Of a stretch of 64,000 nt of DNA, positions 27,039 through 34,603 are shown one piece after another. Position 1 is the stretch's first letter, and each line of letters opens with the position of its first letter. This DNA comes from Actinoplanes sandaracinus (GTDB lineage: Bacteria; Actinomycetota; Actinomycetes; Mycobacteriales; Micromonosporaceae), in contig NZ_JASCTH010000022.1 in the NCBI RefSeq assembly GCF_030009775.1, positions 124,001 to 188,000 on the forward strand. Reading direction: 5' to 3'. A program made the translations under genes and the position numbers. The notes under the pieces were generated by a model. It was not told the origin of the DNA and searched no databases. It saw only the letters and a list, made by a program, of their open reading frames with translations.

Positions 27039-28801
27039 CGAGTCTCCTCGTCGTTCCGCTCGCTCGGGACGGCCCTCTCGAGCAGGCCCAGGAACGAGGT
27101 GGTGAGCAGGGCGGCGTCGGACGGGCGGATCGGGTGGTGGCCGAGGAGCAGGGCCTGGCCGTACAGCGACTCGACGGCCAGACCGGCCAGCTCAGGGTCG
27201 CCGAGAGTGGCCACCCGGCGAACCAGCGGATTGCGATGGTTCAGCACGAGCTGCGGTCGGTCGGTCGGCACCGTCCGGGAGAGCGCGTCGAGAACCCCGC
27301 CCCACAGGTCGTCGGCCTGATCACGACTCGCGGTGAACTCGTCGTGATATGCCGCCGCCCGGCTGACCAGATAGAGAGCCGGCAGGGCGACCGGGTCGAA
27401 GGCGCGCACCACCACCTCGCAGCCGAGCCGGTCCAGCCGGCGCTGAGCGGCCGAGAGGAACGGGCGCAACTGCAGTTCGACATCGGCGTCCAGAGCGGTG
27501 AACCGGGTGGTCAGATCGGTCGGGTCGAGCCGCTCGGCCCGCACCTCCGCATCGATCAGGGCCAACCGCTCGATCAGCTCGGCGTCGTAGAAGTAGCCGC
27601 CGTTGATCAACCCCACGTCCTGGGCGGCGGCGACTCCCGAGAGCTGCTGAAACTCGTCGGCGGTGGCCACATATCGGAGGACGCCGTGACGGGCACGGAA
27701 CTCGGCGAGGGTGACCTCACCCATGTTGGTCTGCATCGGGTACCACTGCTCGACCAGGCGCAGCATCTCGTCGTCGTGCAGGGCCAGAGCCTTCACACCG
27801 AGATGGTGGATGCGCAGGAAGTCGCGGAGACGACGCGGGTCACTCGCCGCCAGCCGCACCAGCCACCCACGGAGTTGGTCGGCGATGGCGTCCCGGGTCT
27901 CGGCGAGCAGGCCGTCGTCGTAGAGCGCTTCCCGGCTCGCGGTGGGACGCAACTCGGTGCTGTCGACGACGCAGCGGGCGAAGAACGCCCACTCGGGCAG
28001 CAGGCCCTCGATGCTGTCGGAGAGCAGCATCCGCTTCAGGTAGACCCGGTGGCCGCCCCGGTTCGCCGGGTTGACCGGGGTGGGCAGCACGAACGCGGCG
28101 CCGGTGAGACCGGCCGCGGGCACGTTGAGCTCGATCACGTCGAACGGCTTGAAGCCGAACGTCCGCTCGGCGTAGGCCAGGCGGGACTGGGGTGGAAGCT
28201 GCCACGGCAGGGTGCCGGTGGTGATCCGCTGGTCGTCGACCGACACCGCGACCGGAAGCAGCGAACCGTAGGTGCGGGCCAACTCGGTCACCGTCACCCC
28301 GGTCAGGAACTCCTCGGCGCCGCGGCGCGGCAGCAGAGTGACCGTGGTGCCGGGCTCACGCTCGGCCCCGGGACGAACGGCATAGCGGCCGTCCGAGAAG
28401 CCGGTCCACAGCACCGGGTCGGCGCCCGCCCGCCGGGTGTGCACCCGGATCTCGTCGGCGACCAGGAAGCAGGAGAGCAGTCCGATGCCGAACTGGCCGA
28501 GGAACTCGTGCCGCGCGAAGCCCAGCTCGTCACGCTTGGAGCTGCGGCCGATGGTGGCCAGCAGTTCGTGCACCTGAGCTTCGGTCAGGCCGATGCCGTT
28601 GTCGTCGATCCGCAGCGTGCCGTCGCCGGTGCTGTCGGAGGAAGCGACGGTCACCACGCCGGCGTGCTCGGGGCCGAGCGCGGTGATCGCGTCGACGGCG
28701 TTCTGCAGCAGCTCGCGGACGTAGACGCGGGGGCTCGCGTAAAGGTGGTGACTGAGCAGATCGACGATGCCCCGCAGGTCGACCTGGAACGTGTTGCTCA
28801 C
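27035..28801 (-). CDS. Hsp90-family (HtpG-like) ATPase, divergent short form
   Basis: 588 residues. N-terminal GHKL ATPase: ELLQNAVDA with catalytic E30 and N34, DDNGIGL (66-72), GQFGIGLLSCF (102-112) and GTTVTLLP. Middle domain: YLKRMLLSDSIEGLLPEWAFF and STELRPTASREALYDD, including the conserved Arg-containing loop region. The C-terminal part is diverged from canonical HtpG and lacks MEEVD. Overlaps the TPR gene by 4 nt. It is annotated in many actinobacteria as 'HSP90 family protein'; whether it is a general chaperone or a specialised system with the TPR partner is not known. Confidence 0.9.
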   Translation of the reverse strand: MSNTFQVDLRGIVDLLSHHLYASPRVYVRELLQNAVDAITALGPEHAGVVTVASSDSTGDGTLRIDDNGIGLTEAQVHELLATIGRSSKRDELGFARHEFLGQFGIGLLSCFLVADEIRVHTRRAGADPVLWTGFSDGRYAVRPGAEREPGTTVTLLPRRGAEEFLTGVTVTELARTYGSLLPVAVSVDDQRITTGTLPWQLPPQSRLAYAERTFGFKPFDVIELNVPAAGLTGAAFVLPTPVNPANRGGHRVYLKRMLLSDSIEGLLPEWAFFARCVVDSTELRPTASREALYDDGLLAETRDAIADQLRGWLVRLAASDPRRLRDFLRIHHLGVKALALHDDEMLRLVEQWYPMQTNMGEVTLAEFRARHGVLRYVATADEFQQLSGVAAAQDVGLINGGYFYDAELIERLALIDAEVRAERLDPTDLTTRFTALDADVELQLRPFLSAAQRRLDRLGCEVVVRAFDPVALPALYLVSRAAAYHDEFTASRDQADDLWGGVLDALSRTVPTDRPQLVLNHRNPLVRRVATLGDPELAGLAVESLYGQALLLGHHPIRPSDAALLTTSFLGLLERAVPSERNDEETR

Positions 28802-28871
28802 GGTGCGGCACGGTACCGGGTACCACCGACAAAATCAGACCGATATCACTCCGCGAGCTGAGGAAGACGCC

Positions 28872-28997
28872 ATGATCCCGACGGCCCCCGTTGGACCCGC
28901 GCTCCCGCGGATCCACCGTCGCGATCATGGCGCCACCCAGTCCGCCGCCGCGCAGCCCGTTGCCGCGCAGCCCGTTGCCGCGCAGCCCGTTGCGTGA
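28872..28997 (+). CDS. Possible small protein with three AAQPV repeats
   Basis: 41 codons from ATG 28872, preceded by AGGAAG at 6-nt spacing. The C-terminus is three near-perfect AAQPV units encoded by 15-bp tandem repeats (28948-28995). It is the only plus-strand frame in the 250-nt gap between two minus-strand operons. No homologue recognised; could also be non-coding with a chance repeat. Confidence 0.3.
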   Translation: MIPTAPVGPALPRIHRRDHGATQSAAAQPVAAQPVAAQPVA

Positions 28998-29050
28998 CCT
29001 GTTGCGTGGCCCATCGCCGCGTTGGGCGAATGCCTGGCAGACCGTTCCGA

Positions 29051-29683
29051 TCAGGCGCCGTGTGGTCCTGCCGCTTCGCGGTTGGCGAGCAGCAAGCTGA
29101 GCACGACCACGATCAGCGCCACGGGCCAGACCCGATGCGCGGTCGTCCACCCGTCCGCGGACGGCATCGACCAGGGCGAGCTGCGCTCGGCGAAGAACAA
29201 GGTCACGACCAGGACGAGACCCTGCGCCGCCGGCCCGAGGAGGGCGCCGGTCGCGGTGCCGCGGTGGCGCGCCCCGATCGCCGCGGCCGCCATCGGCAGC
29301 AGGCCGCACACCGCGGCTTGGAGGATCATGAAGCCGCCGGGCCAGGTGACTTCGGGCGCGACGGCCCACCGCACGACGGCGTGGAGCACCGCCCAGATCA
29401 GCACCGCCGGCGCCAGGACCAACCCGATCCGGAGCCACTGCCGGACCCACCGGGGCACCGGCGTGACCACCGTGGCCGCCATGAGATCGGGCAGCGCGAA
29501 GCCGGCGCCGGCCCCCAGCACTCCGGCGGCCAGCCACAACCCGGTCAGGACCGCCCGGAGCGACGGCTCGGTCGCCAACACCGGCGCCTGAGCCAGGACC
29601 GCCAGCGGGATCGCCACCCCGAGCGGCCACCACGAGACCGCGCGGGCGAGGTGCCCGGTCAGTGGAATCAGGAGCCTGGTCAC
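29051..29683 (-). CDS. Unknown membrane protein, last gene of sigma/ABC operon
   Basis: 210 residues with about six hydrophobic segments. No recognised motif. GTG 29683 overlaps the preceding gene's TGA by 4 nt, so it is part of the same transcript as the ABC ATPase, anti-sigma and sigma genes. A permease or immunity-like subunit is possible; composition alone cannot decide. Confidence 0.7.
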   Translation of the reverse strand: MTRLLIPLTGHLARAVSWWPLGVAIPLAVLAQAPVLATEPSLRAVLTGLWLAAGVLGAGAGFALPDLMAATVVTPVPRWVRQWLRIGLVLAPAVLIWAVLHAVVRWAVAPEVTWPGGFMILQAAVCGLLPMAAAAIGARHRGTATGALLGPAAQGLVLVVTLFFAERSSPWSMPSADGWTTAHRVWPVALIVVVLSLLLANREAAGPHGA

Positions 29684-31161
29684 CGGCAGATCCCGCCCCC
29701 GGCGCCGGGTTCCTCCGGCTCAGGGGTGGCCGGAACCGGCGGCGGTGTGAGAGTGACGCCGATTCCGGCCAGCGCAGTCGACGACGGATCGAGCAACTCC
29801 GCCCAGTGCGCCGACAGGTGCCCGGCGACCTCGGCATAGGGCCGGTCCAACAGCGCGACGGCGGCCCGCAGTTCAGCGTCTCCGTAGTTCACGCGGGGCA
29901 ACCGCAGTTCGCCGCTCCGCAGGCGCGCGACATCACCCGGCGTCGCCTGAGCCAGCAACCACAGGGCAGCCACGGTTCGGTGCTGCCCGGCGCCCTCGCA
30001 GCTGTCGTAGAAGAGCGCCTGCCGTCGCACACCGATCGCGGCCACCACGTAGTCACGGGTCATCCTGCCGCGTGAGTCGTCGGCCCACGCTCCGATGCGG
30101 CCCCAGGAGGCGGCGGTGATGATCTCCGGCATGCCCGGTGTCATCGGTTGAAGATTGTGGGAGTTGCCGACCTGCCGGACTGCGGGCCGGACGGCTCCGG
30201 GCGGCAGATGAGCGATGACCGGTTCCACCGCCTCTCGCCACAGCCCGATCCAGCCCTCGTGGTGGGGCAGCGCGCAGTAGCGGACCTCCCGGTCGGCCTG
30301 GCAGCTCAGAACGGCGACCCCGGTGAGCGGCTCGGTGTCCTCCGGGTAATGGATCTCGATGACGGAAGCGCTGGACTGACGGTCGACGGCCAGTCCCGCG
30401 GAGGCCACCGCCGCGATCAGGACCGCCGCCGAAATCTTCGGCCAGGCCCGCCAGGCGGCCACCGCGGTGATCGCGACCAGCACACCGAGCAGATAGAGCA
30501 GGTGCCATCCGGTCGGCCGGGACGCTCCGACCTCCCACGGCTGGTTCGGCACCAGCCAGACGGCCTCGCCGTAACCGCCTGGGGAGGATGGCAGGACCCG
30601 CAGCCCGATCAGCAGGACGGTGAATGCGACCGCACTGAGCGGACCGGCCGCGACCGCGGGCATGAGGCGGCCGGCCAGGACGCCGACGACCGCGCCGATC
30701 GCTGGAATCACGACGACGACCGCTGCGGCCCAGGGGTCGAAACGCCCGACCGGCCAGGTCGGCATCAGCAGGAGCAACTCGATGAGATAGAGCACCACTC
30801 CGCTCACCGCGGCGACCGGAACCACCACCAGCATCGCGACGCCTCGCCGCCGGCGCCCGGCCGGCATGGTGCGGGTGGTCTCGTCGGCGCCGGCCCGATG
30901 GTCCCGGCCGGTGGCCAGGTGAGCGCCGATCAGCAGCGAGGTGGCCAGCACGAGAGAACTCATCCCGGCGTTCTGGGAGAACGTGTCCCAGGACGGCATG
31001 CGGGTCCAGGACCACACGACGCCGAGCGCGACCGAAAGGATCAGACCACCCCAGAAGAACGCGCCACGCAGGAGATGCCGGGTCTCGACCCGGGCCAGAG
31101 CCATGGTCGCCGCGGGAACCGACACGCGCGGGCGGTCGGCCTCGATCAGCATCGCCGTCAC
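29680..31161 (-). CDS. Membrane protein with C-terminal soluble domain, ABC partner
   Basis: 493 residues from GTG 31161, which overlaps the ATPase TGA by 4 nt. Residues about 20-260 form at least six membrane helices, resembling an ABC-2-type permease. The C-terminal ~220 residues form a soluble domain with CQADREVRYCALPHH and a GWIGLWREAVEPVIAHLP segment, ending Pro/Glu/Gly-rich. I do not recognise the soluble domain. It probably forms the transporter with the ATPase. Confidence 0.75.
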   Translation of the reverse strand: MTAMLIEADRPRVSVPAATMALARVETRHLLRGAFFWGGLILSVALGVVWSWTRMPSWDTFSQNAGMSSLVLATSLLIGAHLATGRDHRAGADETTRTMPAGRRRRGVAMLVVVPVAAVSGVVLYLIELLLLMPTWPVGRFDPWAAAVVVVIPAIGAVVGVLAGRLMPAVAAGPLSAVAFTVLLIGLRVLPSSPGGYGEAVWLVPNQPWEVGASRPTGWHLLYLLGVLVAITAVAAWRAWPKISAAVLIAAVASAGLAVDRQSSASVIEIHYPEDTEPLTGVAVLSCQADREVRYCALPHHEGWIGLWREAVEPVIAHLPPGAVRPAVRQVGNSHNLQPMTPGMPEIITAASWGRIGAWADDSRGRMTRDYVVAAIGVRRQALFYDSCEGAGQHRTVAALWLLAQATPGDVARLRSGELRLPRVNYGDAELRAAVALLDRPYAEVAGHLSAHWAELLDPSSTALAGIGVTLTPPPVPATPEPEEPGAGGGICR

Positions 31162-32018
31162 CGGACCGCCCCGGTCGCCACCGCGGTGCCGAGCAGCAGC
31201 AGATAGCCGTCCTCGATGGACGGCCGGGTCGCCTCCGCCCCGTCCGGCCGCGGGCCGACGGTGCGGTACAGCCCGTCCGCGTTCCGCCAGTAGGCCGTGT
31301 TTCGCACGGGAGGCGACTCGGAGAGCCACACCTGGCCCTCGGCGACGCCGGCCAGTTCCTTGGGGCCGCCCTCGAAGACCACCCGGCCGCCGCTCATCAC
31401 CACGACGCGCTCACACAGCGCTCCGACGTCCTCGGTCTGGTGTGTGGAGAGCAGCACGGTCCGCCGCTCGCCGATCCGCGAGATCAACGCCCGGAACGAC
31501 ATGCGCTGCTCCGGGTCGAGGCCGACCGTCGGCTCGTCGAGGATCACCAGCTCCGGGTCGCCGAGCAGTGCCTGCGCGAGACCGAGTCGCTGACGCATGC
31601 CGCCGGAGAGTTTGCGGACCTTGGTCTTCGCCCGGTCGGTGAGTTCGACCTCGTCGAGCACCCGCCGCACCTCGGCCCGCCGCCGCTGGGTGTCGGTCAT
31701 CTCCTTCAGCACGGCGACGTAGTCGAGCAGGTCGTACGCCGTGAAGTGGGGGTAGAGCCCGGGGTTCTGCGGGAGGTAGCCGATCCGCCGCCGCACCTCG
31801 GTCCGTTGCGCCGGGACCGCCGGGTCGAAGCCGTGCACCCGGATCGAACCAGCGTCCGGACCGAGCGCGGTGGCCAGGCATCGCAGCAGGGTGCTCTTAC
31901 CCGCCCCGTTGGGGCCGAGCAGACCGGTCACGCCGACCCCGATCGTCAGGTCGACGGCGTCGAGCGCGACCGTCGATCCATACCGTTTGGACAGGTTGTC
32001 CACGGTCACCGTGGTCAT
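31158..32018 (-). CDS. ABC transporter ATP-binding protein
   Basis: 286 residues. Walker A GPNGAGKST (about 37-45), Q-loop LPQNPGLYP, signature LSGGMRQRLGLAQ, Walker B VILDEPTVGLDP and H-loop LLSTHQTEDV are all present, so it should be active. The arrangement (single ATPase with separate membrane subunits) fits an ABC-2 exporter or a peptide/antibiotic export system. ATG 32018 overlaps the anti-sigma gene by 4 nt, making expression dependent on the sigma factor at the operon head. Confidence 0.9.
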   Translation of the reverse strand: MTTVTVDNLSKRYGSTVALDAVDLTIGVGVTGLLGPNGAGKSTLLRCLATALGPDAGSIRVHGFDPAVPAQRTEVRRRIGYLPQNPGLYPHFTAYDLLDYVAVLKEMTDTQRRRAEVRRVLDEVELTDRAKTKVRKLSGGMRQRLGLAQALLGDPELVILDEPTVGLDPEQRMSFRALISRIGERRTVLLSTHQTEDVGALCERVVVMSGGRVVFEGGPKELAGVAEGQVWLSESPPVRNTAYWRNADGLYRTVGPRPDGAEATRPSIEDGYLLLLGTAVATGAVR

Positions 32019-32851
32019 CGGCTCTCTCCCAGGTCGAAGCGGCGTCGCCGCAGGGTCAGGACTGCCGCGGCGGCCGCGGCCGCCGCGAGGTAACCGAATT
32101 GCGCCGGCGGGCCGAACACCAGCGGCACGAAGACGTCGTCACGGACCACCCGGACGACGGCATACAGCCCGGTGAGCCAGAGGCCGCCCAGGGTGCCGGC
32201 CGCAACCGGCAGCGACAGGCTGGTGGCCAGGGCGAGCGTCCCGGTGCAGAGCAGCAGTGCGGGCAGCAGCCACGCCGCCGCGAACCACCCGGGGCCGGGC
32301 AGCAGGAGACCGGCGACCGCGGCCATCACCACGGCGACGCCGACCACCGCGACGGCCCGCCACAACACCAGGGCGGGACCGGCCGCCGGTGTGGTGCCGG
32401 TGATCTCGCGCATCGGGTCGGCCGACGGGCCGTAGGCGGTCGCGACGGTCGCCACCGGCAGGATCGGGGCGAGAGCCAGGAAGACGGTGCTCATCGCGGC
32501 GGCGCCGGACCAGTCGAGCCACGACACGGCCACCGCGAGCCCGAGGACCGCTGCCGTGGCGGCCAGCCACGACCAGCGCAACGCCGGGGTGGCGGTGAGC
32601 AGGCGCAGCCGGTGCTCGGGCAGGCCCAACCGGGTCAGCAGTCGCTGCAGCGGGCCGACCCGGGGAGCGTGGACGTTGTCGTAGATGACGGAGAAGTTGC
32701 CGGTCAGCCAGGTGTAGTCGACCGGCACCCGCGTGCGGCAGCCCGCGCAGGCCAGCATGTGCGCCTCGACCGCCATGACCCGGCTCGGGCTGAGAGTGCC
32801 CTCTTCGTAGTCGCTGAGCAGTGCGGTGTCGATGTGCCATGAGTCGGTCAT
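32015..32851 (-). CDS. Membrane anti-sigma factor (zf-HC2 type)
   Basis: 278 residues. The N-terminal ~45 residues form a ZAS-type zinc-binding domain, HMLACAGC (H31, C35, C38), expected to hold the ECF sigma factor. The remaining part holds about six hydrophobic segments, an unusually large membrane domain for an anti-sigma factor, which may itself be a sensor or a transporter subunit. It overlaps both neighbours by 4 nt and directly follows the sigma gene. Confidence 0.85.
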   Translation of the reverse strand: MTDSWHIDTALLSDYEEGTLSPSRVMAVEAHMLACAGCRTRVPVDYTWLTGNFSVIYDNVHAPRVGPLQRLLTRLGLPEHRLRLLTATPALRWSWLAATAAVLGLAVAVSWLDWSGAAAMSTVFLALAPILPVATVATAYGPSADPMREITGTTPAAGPALVLWRAVAVVGVAVVMAAVAGLLLPGPGWFAAAWLLPALLLCTGTLALATSLSLPVAAGTLGGLWLTGLYAVVRVVRDDVFVPLVFGPPAQFGYLAAAAAAAAVLTLRRRRFDLGESR

Positions 32852-33423
32852 GCCAGCAGCTCCCTCAACCTCGTCCGGGCGCGCATCAGCCGGGTCTTCG
32901 CCGTGCCCTCGGGGATGCCGAGCAGTTTCGCGGCCTCACGCACCGAGAGGCCGTCGAGCGCGGTCGCCTCGATCAGGTGGCGCAGTTCGGGGGAGAGCCG
33001 GTCGAGCGCCGGACCCAGGGCGCCGTGCTCGACGCCGAGCAGCACCAGCTCTTCGGCGGACGGCGTGGTGGCGACGTCGGGCAGCTCGGCGGCGGGACCG
33101 CTCAGCCAGCGGTGGGCCGGCCCGCGCAGGGCGGAGAGGAGGCGGCGGACGGCGATGGTCCAGAGCCATGCCGCGGCGTCGGCCGCCGTCACCTCATACC
33201 GATGGGCGTCTTTCCAGACCGCGACGAACGTGTCCTGAATTGCGGCGTCGACCACGTCGGGGTCGGCGCAGCGCCGGCGGAGGCGGGCGCGCAGCCAGCC
33301 GGCATGCCGGTGATGCAGCAGGCGCAACGCCGCTGTCTGCCCGGCGGCGATGGCGCGCAGCAGCTCGGCGTCGCTGCTCTGCTCACTGGCCGGCGGCACC
33401 GGCTGCGGTCTTTTCCGTCGCAC
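32848..33423 (-). CDS. ECF-family RNA polymerase sigma factor
   Basis: 191 residues. Sigma-2 region at about 30-100 (LLHHRHAGWLRARLRRR, DAAIQDTFVAVWK, AWLWTIAVRRL) and sigma-4 at about 130-190 (LSPELRHLIEATAL, GLSVREAAKLLGIPEGTAKTRLMRARTRL). First gene of a five-gene operon with overlapping stops and starts. GTG 33423 has no Shine-Dalgarno and lies 6 nt downstream of GATAGT, suggesting a leaderless mRNA. Likely released by the adjacent anti-sigma factor and self-activating. Confidence 0.9.
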   Translation of the reverse strand: MRRKRPQPVPPASEQSSDAELLRAIAAGQTAALRLLHHRHAGWLRARLRRRCADPDVVDAAIQDTFVAVWKDAHRYEVTAADAAAWLWTIAVRRLLSALRGPAHRWLSGPAAELPDVATTPSAEELVLLGVEHGALGPALDRLSPELRHLIEATALDGLSVREAAKLLGIPEGTAKTRLMRARTRLRELLA

Positions 33424-33429
33424 ATCTGG

Positions 33430-33458
33430 ACTATCGCCGGCGGTCCCCGATCCGGTTC
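33430..33458 (-). promoter_or_regulatory. Candidate promoter of the sigma-factor operon
   Basis: Minus-strand GAACCG (33458-33453) and GATAGT (33435-33430) are 17 nt apart, and GATAGT is 6 nt from the GTG start. The GAACC core resembles ECF-type -35 elements, consistent with autoregulation by the encoded sigma factor. GAACCG here is the first of four phased copies. Confidence 0.5.
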
Positions 33459-33559
33459 ACCGACAAGACCGAGCCCCGGATTCGGTTCCCACACGGCCGG
33501 AGGCACGGATTCGGTTGCCGACGAGGCCGGACTCCCGGGCTCGGTTCATCGAAAGACGG
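33448..33559 (-). repeat. Four imperfect 29-30 bp direct repeats upstream of sigma operon
   Basis: Units begin at 33448, 33477, 33506 and 33536. Each carries, on the minus strand, a GAACCG(A/G)-type hexamer (33453-33458, 33483-33488, variant at 33512-33517, 33542-33547) at 29-30 bp intervals. The unit nearest the gene supplies the putative -35. The array lies between the sigma start and the rhodanese terminator and has no open frame that explains it. Confidence 0.7.
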
Positions 33560-33586
33560 CGCCACCGGCGAAGGGCGGCGCCGTCT
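33554..33586 (-). terminator. Terminator hairpin downstream of rhodanese gene
   Basis: AGACGGCGCC and GGCGCCGTCT are perfect 10-bp arms with a 13-nt loop, starting 17 nt past the rhodanese stop in the direction of transcription. No T-run. Confidence 0.65.
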
Positions 33587-33602
33587 GGAAGGCCGTTGAG
33601 GA

Positions 33603-34511
33603 TCAGCTGAGTCCGCCGGGCTCGGTGCCCTTGGCGATCGGCGCCCGCACCAGGTTGCCCCACTCGGTCCAGGAGCCGTCGTAGTTGCGGACCTGCGGAT
33701 AGCCCAGCAGGTACCGCAGCACGAACCAGGTGTGGCTGGACCGTTCACCGATCCGGCAGTAGGCGACGATGTCGTCCGCGGGCTCCAGGCCCAGCTCATC
33801 GCGGTAGATCTTGATGAGTTCGTCGTGCGGTTTGAAGGAGCCGTCCTCGTTCGCCGCGGACTTCCACGGCTTGCTGACCGCGCCCGGGATGTGCCCGCCA
33901 CGCAACGCGCCCTCCTGGGGGTACGCCTCCATGTGGGTCAGCTCACCGGAGTACTCCTGCGGAGACCGCACGTCGACCAGCGGCCGCCCGCTGGAGATGT
34001 GGCCCATCACCTGGTCGCGGAAGGCCCGGATCTCCGCGTCGTTGCGAACCGGGACGGGGTATTCAGCGGCGGGGCGGACGGTCTTCTCCCTGGTCAGCGA
34101 GCGCCCCTCGGCGGCCCACTTCTGCCGGCCGCCGTCGAGCAGCCGCACGTCGCGGTGGCCGAAGAGGCTGAAGACCCAGAGGGCGTACGCCGCCCACCAG
34201 TTGAAGTTGTCGCCGTAGAACACGATCGTGTCGTCACGGCCGATGCCCTTGGCCGCGCACAGTGCGGCGAACGCGGCCGGGTCGAGGTAGTCCCGGCTGA
34301 CCTGGTCGTTCAGTTCCAGGTGCCAGTCGACCTTGACCGCGCCGGGGATGTGGCCGGTGTCGTAGAGAAGCACGTCCTCGTCCGACTCGACGACGACCAG
34401 GCCGGGGGTATCCAGATTCGCGGCGAGCCACTCGGTGGTGACCAGTTTGTCAGGGTGCGCGTACGCCTGTAGCGCCTGCGCCGGATCGTTCGGAACGGAC
34501 ATGCCTGTCAC
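33603..34511 (-). CDS. Thiosulfate/3-mercaptopyruvate sulfurtransferase (tandem rhodanese)
   Basis: 302 residues with two rhodanese domains. The N-terminal domain is catalytically inactive-looking; the C-terminal one has the active loop CRIGERS with the persulfide cysteine (in VAYCRIGERSSHTWFVL). DVRSPQEYSGEL and HIPGAVSKPW are the family substrate-loop and CH2 motifs. It moves sulfane sulfur from thiosulfate to cyanide or protein acceptors. GTG 34511 has GGAGAG at 5 nt; ATG 34502 is an alternative. A SufE gene lies 2.5 kb away. Confidence 0.92.
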   Translation of the reverse strand: MTGMSVPNDPAQALQAYAHPDKLVTTEWLAANLDTPGLVVVESDEDVLLYDTGHIPGAVKVDWHLELNDQVSRDYLDPAAFAALCAAKGIGRDDTIVFYGDNFNWWAAYALWVFSLFGHRDVRLLDGGRQKWAAEGRSLTREKTVRPAAEYPVPVRNDAEIRAFRDQVMGHISSGRPLVDVRSPQEYSGELTHMEAYPQEGALRGGHIPGAVSKPWKSAANEDGSFKPHDELIKIYRDELGLEPADDIVAYCRIGERSSHTWFVLRYLLGYPQVRNYDGSWTEWGNLVRAPIAKGTEPGGLS

Positions 34512-34603
34512 GCTAGCTCTCCGGGGAGCACACCGGACGTGACCCTGGTGACAACGGGATAACCGGATGAATTCGTCGTACCCGGTCCCTAAGCTCGGTC
34601 ACC

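Noticed and set aside
27134..28861. 575-codon plus-strand frame opposite the Hsp90 gene.
   Set aside because: Antisense shadow; the minus strand has all Hsp90 motifs.
28948..28995. Short tandem repeats considered as a CRISPR array.
   Set aside because: Units are 15 bp and contiguous without spacers; no cas genes in the window.
33448..33559. 29-30 bp repeats considered as CRISPR.
   Set aside because: Repeats are adjoining with no variable spacers and drift in sequence; better explained as a promoter-linked array.
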